Positions 18,989-26,990 are shown, counted from the stretch's first letter. The stretch: DNA of 64,000 bases from Massilia sp. erpn (GCF_024400215.1 NZ_CP053748.1:3782001-3846000); one strand, 5' to 3'. Numbers and translations are program-made. The notes: generated by a model not told the origin, from the sequence alone.

Positions 18989-21124
18989 TTGTATAAATTG
19001 CTCGTTCTCCCGGCCGCGCTGCTGGGCGTTTTCGCCTCCGCTCACGCCGACGAAGGCCAATGGCAACCGCACCAGCTGCCGCAACTGAAGTCCGAATTGA
19101 AGCGCATCGGCATCGCCATTCCAGCCGAAAAGCTGGCTGACCTGTCCAAGCATCCGATGAGCGCCATCGTCTCGCTGGACGGCTGCTCCGCCTCCTTCGT
19201 GTCGCCTGAAGGCCTGGTGGTCACCAATCACCACTGCGCTTATGGCGCCATCCAGCGCAATTCGACTGCCGAGAAGAACTACATCAGCAATGGCTTCCTG
19301 GCCAAGACCCGCGCCGAAGAACTGCCGGCCGGCCCCAACTCCCTGGTCTACGTCACCGACAAGGTCGAAAACGTGACCGAGCGCGTGCTCAAAGGCCTGG
19401 ACACGCTGACCGGCCGCGCGCGCCATGAAGCCGTTCAGGACAGCATCAAGAAACTGATCGCCGAGTGCGAATCGGACAAGATCTACCGCTGCTCCGTGCC
19501 GGCCTTCCACCGCGGCGCCGAGTACTACCGCATCCGCCAGATGATGATCCGCGACGTGCGCCTGGTGTACGCGCCATCGAACATGATCGGCAATTACGGC
19601 GGCGACGTCGACAACTACGAATGGCCGCGCCATACCGGCGACTACTCCTTCCTGCGCGCTTACGTGGGCAAGGACGGCCGCCCGGCCGACCCGTCGCCGG
19701 ACAACGTGCCGTATAAATCCAAGGACTTCCTGGTGGTTTCCGCCGAAGGCCTGAAAAACGGCGATCCGATCCTGCTGGCCGGCTATCCGGGCCGCACCAG
19801 CCGCTACAAGCTGCCGTCGGAAATCCGCTATGCGCGCGACCTGAGCTATCCGGCCATGGTGGCCGAATACCAGGCCGACCTGGACACCATCGCCGCCGCC
19901 ACCAAGGGCAACGATGCGAACGTGGTGCGCTACGCCAGCGTGGCCAAGTCCATCAACAACCGCATGAAGAAGACCCAGGGCTTGCTGGACGGTTTTGCGC
20001 GCAAGGACATCGCTGCCATCAAGGATGTGCAGGATGCCGAGTTCCGCAGCTGGTACAACAAGCAGGCTAACGTGTCGAAGACCATGCTGTCCGAACTGGA
20101 TGCCGTGATCGCCGCCGACATGGCCCTGAACGATGAGGAATTTGCCTGGAACATGGCGACCAACAGCGATCTGCTGAAGAGCGCCCGCACCCTGTACCGC
20201 CTGGCCCTGGAACGCCAAAAGCCGAACGAACAGCGCAAGACCGGCTACCAGGAGCGTGACCTGAGCTTCATCACGGCCCGCCTGACCCGTCTGGAACAAT
20301 CGCTGGCGCTGCCGGTGGACCAGGCCCGCTTCGCCGGCGGCCTGCAACGTTACGCCAAGCTGGCAGCCAAGTTCCATCCGCAAGGACTGGATGTCCTGCT
20401 GCCAGCCGTGGATGCCGTGCCGGTCTTGTATCAGAACTCGAAACTGGGCGACACCGCCCAGCGCCTGGCCCTGCTCGACAAGGACGCCGCCGCCTTCACC
20501 GGTTCCAGCGACGCCTTCGTGCAGCTGGCCGTGAAACTGCATGGCGTTGATGAATCGCTGGAAAACCGCCGCAAGGAAGTGGACGGTAATCTGGAGCGCA
20601 TCATTCCGCAATACATGGGCGCCGTGATCGCGTGGAAGAAGTCCCAGGGCAAGCCGGTCTACCCGGACGCCAACTCCACCCTGCGCGTGACCTATGGCAC
20701 TGTGTCGCCGTATTCGCCGCGTGATGGCGTGACAAAAGGCCCATTCACCACGGTGGAGGGCATTGTCGAGAAGCACACCGGCAAGGAGCCGTTCCTCGCG
20801 CCGCAAAACCTGATCGATGCCGTCAAGGCCAAGCGCTACGGCCAGTTCAAGGATCCTGTCCTGGGCACGGTGCCAGTCAACTTCCTGACCAGTGCCGATA
20901 CCACCGGCGGCAACTCCGGTTCGGCCGTAATGAACAGGAATGGCGAACTGATTGGCCTGAACTTCGACTCCACCTACGAGTCCATCACCAAGGACTGGTA
21001 CTTTGACCGCGGCATTACCCGCGCCATCCACCTGGATGCACGCTATATGCTGTGGGTGATGAAGGAAGTCGACCATGCCGACAACCTGTTGAAAGAAATG
21101 ACGATCAAGTATCCAAAGCGCTGA
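18989..21124 (+). CDS. S46-family dipeptidyl-peptidase (DPP7/DPP11-like)
   Basis: A 711-residue exported serine peptidase that removes N-terminal dipeptides in the periplasm. It has a signal peptide ending near ASAHADE. The chymotrypsin-like catalytic residues are visible: His in VVTNHHCAYGA (residue 81 or 82), Asp in GGDVDNYEWPRHTGD, and Ser643 in TGGNSGSAV. The length matches S46 enzymes. The start is unusual: the only position that gives an intact signal peptide is TTG at 18989, with AGGGG 6 nt upstream. Specificity (DPP7 hydrophobic versus DPP11 acidic) cannot be fixed by eye. A strong terminator follows, so it is monocistronic. Confidence 0.93.
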   Translation: MYKLLVLPAALLGVFASAHADEGQWQPHQLPQLKSELKRIGIAIPAEKLADLSKHPMSAIVSLDGCSASFVSPEGLVVTNHHCAYGAIQRNSTAEKNYISNGFLAKTRAEELPAGPNSLVYVTDKVENVTERVLKGLDTLTGRARHEAVQDSIKKLIAECESDKIYRCSVPAFHRGAEYYRIRQMMIRDVRLVYAPSNMIGNYGGDVDNYEWPRHTGDYSFLRAYVGKDGRPADPSPDNVPYKSKDFLVVSAEGLKNGDPILLAGYPGRTSRYKLPSEIRYARDLSYPAMVAEYQADLDTIAAATKGNDANVVRYASVAKSINNRMKKTQGLLDGFARKDIAAIKDVQDAEFRSWYNKQANVSKTMLSELDAVIAADMALNDEEFAWNMATNSDLLKSARTLYRLALERQKPNEQRKTGYQERDLSFITARLTRLEQSLALPVDQARFAGGLQRYAKLAAKFHPQGLDVLLPAVDAVPVLYQNSKLGDTAQRLALLDKDAAAFTGSSDAFVQLAVKLHGVDESLENRRKEVDGNLERIIPQYMGAVIAWKKSQGKPVYPDANSTLRVTYGTVSPYSPRDGVTKGPFTTVEGIVEKHTGKEPFLAPQNLIDAVKAKRYGQFKDPVLGTVPVNFLTSADTTGGNSGSAVMNRNGELIGLNFDSTYESITKDWYFDRGITRAIHLDARYMLWVMKEVDHADNLLKEMTIKYPKR

Positions 21125-21139
21125 TCTGATCCGCATTGC

Positions 21140-21171
21140 AAAACGGGGCCGCGTGCCCCGTTTTGTTTTTT
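21140..21171 (+). terminator. Rho-independent terminator after S46 peptidase
   Basis: 10-nt arms AAAACGGGGC and GCCCCGTTTT with a 5-nt loop are followed by GTTTTTT. It starts 15 nt after the stop codon. Confidence 0.9.
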
Positions 21172-21236
21172 CGGCCGCCACACGGCGGGGCAGGGCAGGC
21201 TGCGCTATAATCCCCGGTCCTGCTAAACCCCCTGCC

Positions 21237-21872
21237 ATGAACGAAACCCTTTCCCTGTTTGGCTTTGCCACTACGCCGCTTGAGCTGATTTCCTTTGTGC
21301 TGTCGGTCGCCACGGTCTGGCTGAATATCCACCAGAAGCACTGGGCATGGCTGTTCGCCATCGTCGCATCCGCCACTTATGGCGTGGTGTTCTTCAATTC
21401 GCGGCTGTATGGCGATATGGGCCTGCAGCTGGTCTTCATCAGCGTTTCAGTCTGGGGCTGGTATCAGTGGCTGCATGGCGATGCCACACACGCACAACTG
21501 CCGGTGACGGCACTGAACACGCGCCAGCGCTGGCTGGCGGCGGCAAGCTGGCTGCTCGCCTTTGGCGTGCTGGCCTGGTTTCTCAAAACCTATACCGACA
21601 CCGACGTCCCGCATTCCGACGGCTTCCTCACCGCGGGCAGCCTGGTAGGGCAGGTGCTGCTGTCGCGCAAAAAACTGGAAAACTGGGTGGTCTGGATCGT
21701 GGTCGATATTTTGTATGTCGCGCTGTACGTGCACAAAGGCCTGATGCTGACGGCCGTCCTGTATGGCATGTTCGTGGTGATGGCCGCGATCGGCTTGCGC
21801 GCCTGGATGAAATCGGCGGCTGACGACAGCGCGGCTTCAACTACCGCACGCGATGCGATGGTGCTGAAATGA
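21237..21872 (+). CDS. pnuC: PnuC/PnuT-family vitamin transporter
   Basis: A 211-residue inner-membrane protein with about seven hydrophobic segments, typical in size for Pnu transporters. These move vitamin precursors by facilitated diffusion, with intracellular phosphorylation trapping the substrate. The family motif WxxWxxx(N/D) appears as WVVWIVVD near residue 147. From memory, Asn there goes with nicotinamide-riboside PnuC and Asp occurs in thiamine PnuT-type members; this needs checking. The downstream kinase gene overlaps by 4 nt, and a TPP-riboswitch-controlled receptor is convergent, so thiamine is a serious alternative to nicotinamide riboside. The start MNETLSL at 21237 was chosen over an open frame from 21153 that covers the terminator. 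A TATAAT at 21206-21211 may be its -10. Confidence 0.85.
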   Translation: MNETLSLFGFATTPLELISFVLSVATVWLNIHQKHWAWLFAIVASATYGVVFFNSRLYGDMGLQLVFISVSVWGWYQWLHGDATHAQLPVTALNTRQRWLAAASWLLAFGVLAWFLKTYTDTDVPHSDGFLTAGSLVGQVLLSRKKLENWVVWIVVDILYVALYVHKGLMLTAVLYGMFVVMAAIGLRAWMKSAADDSAASTTARDAMVLK

Positions 21873-22387
21873 AGCAGCCGTTTAGGGTAGCGATCCTGGG
21901 CAGCGCCTCGTCCGGCAAGACCACGTTGGCGGCGGCCCTGGCCGAAAAATACGGCGCGCTCTGGGTGCCTGAGTATCTGCGCGAATTTGTCGATACGCGC
22001 CAGCGGGTGCCGGTCGCAGCCGACCAGATTCACATCGCCCGCACCCAGGTTGCGCGCGAAGACGCCGCCGCCGCGCAAGGCGGCCGCTTCCTCTTCTGCG
22101 ATACCACGCCCGTGATGACGGCGGTCTACAGCCGCCACTACTTCGGCGGCATCGACGCCGAACTGGAAGCGCTGGCCGCCTCCCGCCGCTACGACGTGAC
22201 GCTGGTGTGCGCCCCCGACATCCCCTGGATGCCCGACGGCCTGCACCGCGAAAACCAGGACCTGAGCGGCATCATCAACGGCTATCTCAGCGAAGAACTG
22301 GCGCGTCGCGCCATCCCCCACACCCGCATCCACGGCCCCCTGGCCGAGCGCCTGGTTCAAGTCGCTCAGCTGCTCGGCCAAGTTTGA
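21869..22387 (+). CDS. NadR-like small P-loop kinase (nucleoside or vitamin kinase)
   Basis: A 172-residue ATP-binding protein with an N-terminal Walker A (GSASSGKTT, about residues 11-19) and the layout of the ribosylnicotinamide-kinase half of NadR: EYLREF after the first helix, FLFCDTTPVMT as the Walker B region, and a lid near PWMPDGLHRENQ. The adenylyltransferase half of enteric NadR is absent. Its ATG overlaps the stop of the PnuC-type gene, so the pair makes a transporter plus trapping kinase. The substrate may be nicotinamide riboside or, given the neighbouring TPP-riboswitch receptor, thiamine. Its stop codon TGA lies in the first box of a dispersed repeat. Confidence 0.82.
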   Translation: MKQPFRVAILGSASSGKTTLAAALAEKYGALWVPEYLREFVDTRQRVPVAADQIHIARTQVAREDAAAAQGGRFLFCDTTPVMTAVYSRHYFGGIDAELEALAASRRYDVTLVCAPDIPWMPDGLHRENQDLSGIINGYLSEELARRAIPHTRIHGPLAERLVQVAQLLGQV

Positions 22388-22468
22388 TCTTCCTCAACAA
22401 ATGTCCAACCCTGGTGTCAGGCGGGGCCGCCGAGGCACGAAGGTAGGACATTGTTTGATTTTGCGCAA
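22384..22468. repeat. Dispersed palindromic repeat, locus A (one unit, two boxes)
   Basis: Box TTGATCTTCCTCAA at 22384-22397, a 2-nt gap, a hairpin unit at 22400-22452 beginning AATGTCCAACC and ending GGTAGGACATT, a 2-nt gap, and a box TTGATTTTGCGCAA at 22455-22468. The unit is 53 nt rather than 38-39, because its centre is replaced by a GC-rich segment (GGCGGGGCCGCC). It lies between convergent genes, and the first box contains the TGA stop of the kinase gene. Compare loci B, C and D. Confidence 0.88.
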
Positions 22469-22470
22469 AT

Positions 22471-24591
22471 TTAGAAGTCGAACTGGGCCGACAGCTTGTA
22501 GGTGCGCTCGGCGCCGGGGAAGAGGTAGCCGCCCAGCTCCGGCGTGACGTCGCGCCAGTAGAACTTGTTGGTGACGTTGTTGATCTGGGCGCGCAGCACG
22601 GTCTTGTTGCCGGCAATGCTGGTGGCCCAGGCGGCGCCCAGGTTCAGCAGATGGTAGGCTGGGACCATGACCTTGTTCTGGTCGTCGAAGGCTTTGTTGC
22701 CGGAGTATTGCCAGTTGGCGTTCAGCTTCAGGCCCGCCACTTGCGGCACGGAGTATTCGGCGTACACGGTGGACTTGAACTTGGCGACGTTCGGTACGCG
22801 CTTGCCGTCCATGCCCGGCTGGCCGGTGCCTTCCTGGTGGGTGTTCAGCGCGGTGGCCGATGCGCCCAGCAGCAGGTCCGGCGTCAGCTTGCCTTGTGCC
22901 GAGAATTCCACGCCGCGGTGGCGCGCTTCGCCGCTGCGCACGAAGGTGCCGCCTGTGCCCAGCGTGTAGTCGGTGAATTCCAGGCCTTTGGTGATCTGGA
23001 AGACGGAGGCCGCCAGATTCAGGCCGCCGACATCGGCTTTCACGCCAGCTTCAAGCTGTTTGGATTTGCCGGGCGCGAGGGCTTGCTTCTCGTTGCTCGT
23101 GCCTTTGGGCGCGATGCTGCCCAGTTCCAGGCCTTGGGCGTAGGAGCCGTACACGGCCAAACCGGCGTTCGGGCTGAAGACCAGCGCCACATTCGGCAGC
23201 CAGAAGCCTTGGTCGATATCGTATTTGGCCTTGGCTTCATGGCGCTTGACCTGCACATGGCGCGCGCCGGCATGCAGTTTCAGCGTGTCGTTCAGGGCGA
23301 TGACGTCCTGGGCGAAGAAGGCGCGCTGCTGGTCGTTGCGGCGTTCCGAGACCGGACCGCTGCTCAGGCCCGTCGCCTGCAGCGTCACAGGACGGTAGAT
23401 ATTGCTGGTGCCGACGCCTTCGTAAATATAGTCGCCCCAGTATTCGCTGTTCTTGAAGTAGGAATAGCCAGCGGTCAGCTCGTGGCGCAGCGTGCCGGTG
23501 GCGAATTTGCCCTGCACCATGGCCTGCACGGTCTGCGGTTTTTTCTTCTCGCCCAGGCTGACATAGTCATACACATCGAAATCGCCATTGGCGCAGAAGC
23601 CGCTGTCCAGGCCTTCGCGGTAGCAGCCCAGCGGGAAGGCGGTGTAATCGTCGCGCTTCAGCGTGTGGCGGTTGGCGCTGACGGTGGCGCTCCAATCCTG
23701 ATTGAATTCGTACTGGAAGCGCAGGCCGATATTGCTGCTCTCCGTTTCCACCGGCTTGCTCCAGGGCTGATTGTTCAGCATATTGTCGGCGGTGACATTC
23801 GGCAGGGTGGTTCCGCTGATCAGCTGGAAACCGGGCGCCGTCACCTGGGATTTTTTCTGGTAGTCGGCGTCGATCTGCAGCAGCGCCTGCGGCGTGATCT
23901 GCCAGTCGAAGGCGCCGGAAACGAAGTTGCGGTGGCCATCCGCGCCCTTGATATAGGAACGTAGACGTTCGGCCGCCGCATTGACGCGGTAACCGAAGCG
24001 TTTGTCTTCGAAGCGCCCACCCAGATCGACAGAGCCGAATAGCGTACCGCGCTCGCTCGCTTCCAGCGTGACGGAGCGCAGCGGCGCATTGGTCGGACGC
24101 TTGGTCACATAGTTGACGATGCCGCCCGGCGCCGCCACGCCAGCCTGCAGACCGGCCAGGCCTTTGAGCACTTCCAGGCGCTCTTTGTTCTCCAGCGGGA
24201 TTTGCGTATCGCCGGAAATCGCCATGCCATCCTTGCGGTAGCTGTTCGCGTTATTCAGCTTGAAGCCGCGGATCGAAAACTGCTCCGCATAGCCGACCGC
24301 GTTATACGAATCGCTGATGCTGGCATCGAACTTGGCCGCATCGGTGGTCGAGCGGATATTCAGATCCTGCATCTGTTCGCGCGACAGCACGCTGACCGAA
24401 GCCGGCGTTTGCATCAATGGCGTATCGGAGAAGCCGGCGACAGCCGCGCGCTCGCCGCTGGTACGGCTGGCGCTTACCACCACCTCGGTCATTTTCGCGT
24501 CACCCGATGGCGACTGCGCGTAAGCGGAAGACGAAAAAGCCTGCGCCACAGCCAGCGCGAGGACGGAAACAGCAAAATTCGGAGTAGGCAT
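22471..24591 (-). CDS. TonB-dependent outer-membrane receptor under TPP riboswitch control
   Basis: A 706-residue TonB-dependent receptor that resembles siderophore receptors. It has a signal peptide ending SSSAYAQ, a TonB-box-like TEVVVSA near residue 36, a plug domain with SVSVLSREQM, FSIRGF and LEVLKGLAG, then a 22-strand barrel ending in YKLSAQFDF with the usual terminal Phe. The name 'siderophore receptor' would be misleading: a TPP aptamer lies at 24666-24740 on the same strand, 74 nt before the ATG, so the substrate is more likely thiamine or a thiamine precursor. The start MPTPNFAV has AAGAG upstream, which lies in a possible sequestering stem. It is a single-gene unit, convergent with the PnuC-type transporter and kinase. 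Confidence 0.92.
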   Translation of the reverse strand: MPTPNFAVSVLALAVAQAFSSSAYAQSPSGDAKMTEVVVSASRTSGERAAVAGFSDTPLMQTPASVSVLSREQMQDLNIRSTTDAAKFDASISDSYNAVGYAEQFSIRGFKLNNANSYRKDGMAISGDTQIPLENKERLEVLKGLAGLQAGVAAPGGIVNYVTKRPTNAPLRSVTLEASERGTLFGSVDLGGRFEDKRFGYRVNAAAERLRSYIKGADGHRNFVSGAFDWQITPQALLQIDADYQKKSQVTAPGFQLISGTTLPNVTADNMLNNQPWSKPVETESSNIGLRFQYEFNQDWSATVSANRHTLKRDDYTAFPLGCYREGLDSGFCANGDFDVYDYVSLGEKKKPQTVQAMVQGKFATGTLRHELTAGYSYFKNSEYWGDYIYEGVGTSNIYRPVTLQATGLSSGPVSERRNDQQRAFFAQDVIALNDTLKLHAGARHVQVKRHEAKAKYDIDQGFWLPNVALVFSPNAGLAVYGSYAQGLELGSIAPKGTSNEKQALAPGKSKQLEAGVKADVGGLNLAASVFQITKGLEFTDYTLGTGGTFVRSGEARHRGVEFSAQGKLTPDLLLGASATALNTHQEGTGQPGMDGKRVPNVAKFKSTVYAEYSVPQVAGLKLNANWQYSGNKAFDDQNKVMVPAYHLLNLGAAWATSIAGNKTVLRAQINNVTNKFYWRDVTPELGGYLFPGAERTYKLSAQFDF

Positions 24592-24594
24592 ATT

Positions 24595-24633
24595 GTGCTC
24601 TTGTAGTCGGCGGACAGGCCAACGCAGGAGCAC
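24595..24633 (-). promoter_or_regulatory. Candidate RBS-sequestering hairpin of the TPP riboswitch
   Basis: On the minus strand GTGCTC (24633-24628) can pair with GAGCAC (24600-24595), extended by two more pairs after a mismatch. The 3' arm includes the AAGAG Shine-Dalgarno of the receptor gene. This would be the expression platform for translational control, if the aptamer state decides whether the stem forms. No fold was computed. Confidence 0.45.
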
Positions 24634-24665
24634 TCAAAGGAGGGAGACAACAACTTTGCGCTTTC

Positions 24666-24740
24666 CTTCGCTGGCATTATCCAGATCAGGTACGAAGGGT
24701 ATCTCTCACCCGGAACAGCGTTCCAGGACCCCTAGCGAAG
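24666..24740 (-). ncRNA. TPP riboswitch (THI element)
   Basis: Read on the minus strand, the closing helix CTTCGCT / AGCGAAG brackets the conserved thi-box blocks. These are AGGGGTCC, then GTGAGAGATACCC (TGAGAGATACC is the pyrimidine-sensing core), then CCTGATCTGGATAATGCCAG (the pyrophosphate-binding arm). The conserved blocks are in the correct order, with a short variable P3 region. It sits 74 nt upstream of the TonB receptor ATG on the same strand, so thiamine pyrophosphate should repress the receptor. Confidence 0.95.
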
Positions 24741-24766
24741 CCCGAAGCTTACCACAAGCCCCCCGT

Positions 24767-24893
24767 TTGCGCTAAATCAAGCAATGTCCAACCCTGGTGC
24801 CAGGCACGCAGGTCGGACATTCTTTGAGAAAAATCAAAGAATGTCCGCCTCTGGTGCCTGACACCAGGGTGGACATTTGTTGAGGAAGATCAA
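24767..24893. repeat. Dispersed palindromic repeat, locus B (two units, three boxes)
   Basis: Boxes TTGCG-CTAA-ATCAA (24767-24780), TTGAG-AAAA-ATCAA (24824-24837) and TTGAG-GAAG-ATCAA (24880-24893) alternate with palindromic units at 24783-24821 (39 nt) and 24840-24877 (38 nt). Every box-to-unit gap is 2 nt. The last box read on the minus strand is identical to the first box of locus A, and it contains the stop codon of the alcohol dehydrogenase. It occupies the space between the TPP riboswitch region and that gene's 3' end. Confidence 0.9.
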
Positions 24894-26047
24894 AGGCTGA
24901 GGGTGAGGGCGGCGCGGGTGGTGGCGCTGTCGATGTCGTGGTGCTCGCCCAGGTGCACGGAGCCGGCGGCTTCGAGGGCGTTGACGACGGCGTCGATGGC
25001 GCTGGCGTCCAGGCCGTAGGCGCTCAGGCGCGTGGGGACGGCCATCTGTTCGAAGAAGTTTCTGGTGGCGGCAATCGCGGCGTCGATGCGGCTGTCTTCG
25101 CCGCCATCGCGCAAGCCCCAGACGCGCTCCGCATACTGCAGCAGCTTGGCGCGCTTGGCGTCGCGTTTGACCTGCATGATGCCGGGCAGGACGACAGCCA
25201 GGGTTTGGGCGTGGTCGAGTCCATACAGGGCGGTCAGCTCATGCCCGATCATATGGGTGGACCAGTCCTGCGGCACGCCGACGCCAATCAGGCCGTTCAG
25301 GGCCATGGTGGCGCTCCACATCACATTGGCGCGCACGGCCAGGTCGTCGGGCTGGCTCAGGGCTTGCGGACCTTCTTCGATCAGCGTCAACAGCAGGCCT
25401 TCGGCATAGCGGTCCTGTACCGGCGCTTGCGCCGGGTAGGTCAGGTACTGTTCCATGACGTGGACGAAGGCGTCGACCACGCCGTTGCCGACCTGGCGCG
25501 CGGGCAGGGTCAGGGTCTTGGCCGGGTCGAGCACGGAGAACACGGGATAGACGTGGCGGCTCATGAAGCCGCGTTTTTCCTGCGTGGCGTGGCGGGTGAT
25601 GACGCTGGCGCTGTTCATCTCGGAACCGGTGGCGGGCAGGGTCAGCACGCTGCCGAAGGGCAGGGCGGACTGGATCACTTTGCCGCCTTTGCTGAGAATG
25701 TCCCAGGCGTCGCCTTGATACAGGGCCGCCGCGGCGATGAATTTGGTGCCGTCGATGACGGAGCCGCCGCCCACGGCCAGCAGGAAGCCAACCTGTTCGC
25801 GCCGCACCAGCTCCACCGCCTGCATCAGGGTTTCGTAGTGAGGATTCGGTTCGATGCCGCCGAATTCCAGCACGGTGTGGCCGGACAGCGCGGCTTTGAC
25901 CTCGTCATACACGCCATTGCTCTTGATGCTGCCGCCGCCGTAGAGCATCAGCACTTTGGCGCCTGCCGGCACCTGCTTGGCGAGGGCGGCGATCTGACCC
26001 TGGCCGAAGAGGATGCGGGTGGGGTTGTGGAATTCGAAGTTCTGCAA
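24890..26047 (-). CDS. yqhD: Iron-containing alcohol dehydrogenase, YqhD-like
   Basis: A 385-residue NADPH-type aldehyde reductase / alcohol dehydrogenase of the metal-dependent family. The start is a TTG at 26047 (QNFEFHNPTRILFG follows, the standard YqhD opening), with AAAAGAG 7 nt upstream. A longer frame from 26188 would overlap the divergent gene's promoter. The cofactor motif YGGGSIKSNGVYDEV is present. Metal-binding Asp/His occur in GNGVVDAFVHVMEQY, and two more His in MIGHELTALYGLDHAQ. YqhD enzymes detoxify short aldehydes formed by lipid peroxidation. Its TGA stop lies in a repeat box of locus B. It is divergent from the small gene at 26187. Confidence 0.9.
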   Translation of the reverse strand: MQNFEFHNPTRILFGQGQIAALAKQVPAGAKVLMLYGGGSIKSNGVYDEVKAALSGHTVLEFGGIEPNPHYETLMQAVELVRREQVGFLLAVGGGSVIDGTKFIAAAALYQGDAWDILSKGGKVIQSALPFGSVLTLPATGSEMNSASVITRHATQEKRGFMSRHVYPVFSVLDPAKTLTLPARQVGNGVVDAFVHVMEQYLTYPAQAPVQDRYAEGLLLTLIEEGPQALSQPDDLAVRANVMWSATMALNGLIGVGVPQDWSTHMIGHELTALYGLDHAQTLAVVLPGIMQVKRDAKRAKLLQYAERVWGLRDGGEDSRIDAAIAATRNFFEQMAVPTRLSAYGLDASAIDAVVNALEAAGSVHLGEHHDIDSATTRAALTLSL

Positions 26048-26186
26048 TTGATAACTCTTTTCGTTGAAACTGCGGACATTATCCCCGATCGGGCCGCATT
26101 TCGTGCGACGTCCATCCTTTTCAGCGGCTAGACTTGAGAAATCTGCGCCGTCCGCCGACAATGCCTGTATTGATAAGGAGTCTGCC

Positions 26187-26486
26187 ATGGCACAGGAAGA
26201 ACTGATTGAGGAACGCGATTATCTGAACGCGCAAGTGATCGACATGCACCGCGCTTTGCGCTCCCTCGCCGAAAAGCTGGAGCAGCTGGATCTGCATAAC
26301 CAGCGCATCGAGGCTTGCACCGATCCCGAGCTGAAGCTGGTCATGGCCAGCCAGCGCGATGCCACCCGCAAGCATATCGCCATGCTGCTGGAGTGGGTGC
26401 GTCGGCGCGATCCGAAACTGGATAAGGAAATGAAGGATGCGCTGTTCAAGGCGGGTCCGATCGCGGCGCAATACCATTATGAGTAA
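26187..26486 (+). CDS. Small hypothetical protein, helical
   Basis: A 99-residue protein with a strong ribosome site (AAGGAG, 6 nt before ATG 26187). I do not recognise the family. The sequence is charged and appears all-helical, with a heptad-like stretch ALRSLAEKLEQLDLHNQRIE (about residues 23-42). It has no signal peptide, no cysteine pair and no membrane segment, so it is probably cytoplasmic. It lies 27 bp upstream of the Imm26-like gene on the same strand and may be cotranscribed with it. The real ribosome site and the normal codon use support it as a gene. Confidence 0.75.
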   Translation: MAQEELIEERDYLNAQVIDMHRALRSLAEKLEQLDLHNQRIEACTDPELKLVMASQRDATRKHIAMLLEWVRRRDPKLDKEMKDALFKAGPIAAQYHYE

Positions 26487-26513
26487 GGCCGCTGTTGTAC
26501 TGAAAGGATGTGA

Positions 26514-26990
26514 ATGAGATTGAAGCCCTACCGCGAAGGAAGCTGGTTTGCCGTGCCGCTCCGGCATGGCGGTTATGCCACGGGATTGGTAGCCCGCTTG
26601 TCGCCGCAAGGGAAAATCATGCTGGCCTACCTGTTTGGTCCGAAGCGTGAGGACGTGCCTGCGCTGGAGGAGGTGGCCGGCCTCACGGCCCAGGATGCGC
26701 TGAAGGCCATCCGTACCGGCGACGTGGCCCTGGCCAACGGCCGCTGGCCCGTGATCGGCGATGCCGAGGAGTGGCAGCGCGCCGACTGGCCGGTGCCGGT
26801 CTTCATCCGCCGCGCCGACGCCTTGAAGCGGGCTTGGCGCGCCACCTATGCCGATGATCCAGCCCGCCCGGAGAAGGAAGTGTCGGTGCCGTATGAAACC
26901 GAGGGGCTGGAAAGTGATTCCCTGTACGGCTACGGCTCGACCGAGCTGCTGCTGACTAAGCTGCTGGAGCCGCCGACCCTGGCGGCGTAG
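26514..26990 (+). CDS. Imm26-like immunity-family protein
   Basis: A 158-residue protein resembling the Imm26 family of predicted immunity proteins for polymorphic toxins. The opening YREGSWFAVPLRHGGYATGL, followed by AYLFGPKRE, is the family pattern: an aromatic and basic start, VPL, GGYA, and a later FGP. No toxin, Rhs or secretion gene is seen nearby, so it is an orphan immunity gene or a housekeeping relative. Its last 35 bp overlap the 3' end of the convergent sigma-factor gene. Family recognition is by motif memory only, and the function is inferred. Confidence 0.65.
   Translation: MRLKPYREGSWFAVPLRHGGYATGLVARLSPQGKIMLAYLFGPKREDVPALEEVAGLTAQDALKAIRTGDVALANGRWPVIGDAEEWQRADWPVPVFIRRADALKRAWRATYADDPARPEKEVSVPYETEGLESDSLYGYGSTELLLTKLLEPPTLAA

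Noticed and set aside
22471-24591. Siderophore receptor function for the TonB protein
   Set aside because: Sequence similarity alone would suggest it, but the TPP aptamer on the same transcript makes a thiamine-related substrate more likely; no Fur-like box was seen.
24767-24893. CRISPR-like array of regularly spaced repeats
   Set aside because: Only one or two 57-nt periods per locus, the 'spacers' are themselves conserved palindromes, and there are no cas genes. It is a dispersed hairpin repeat.
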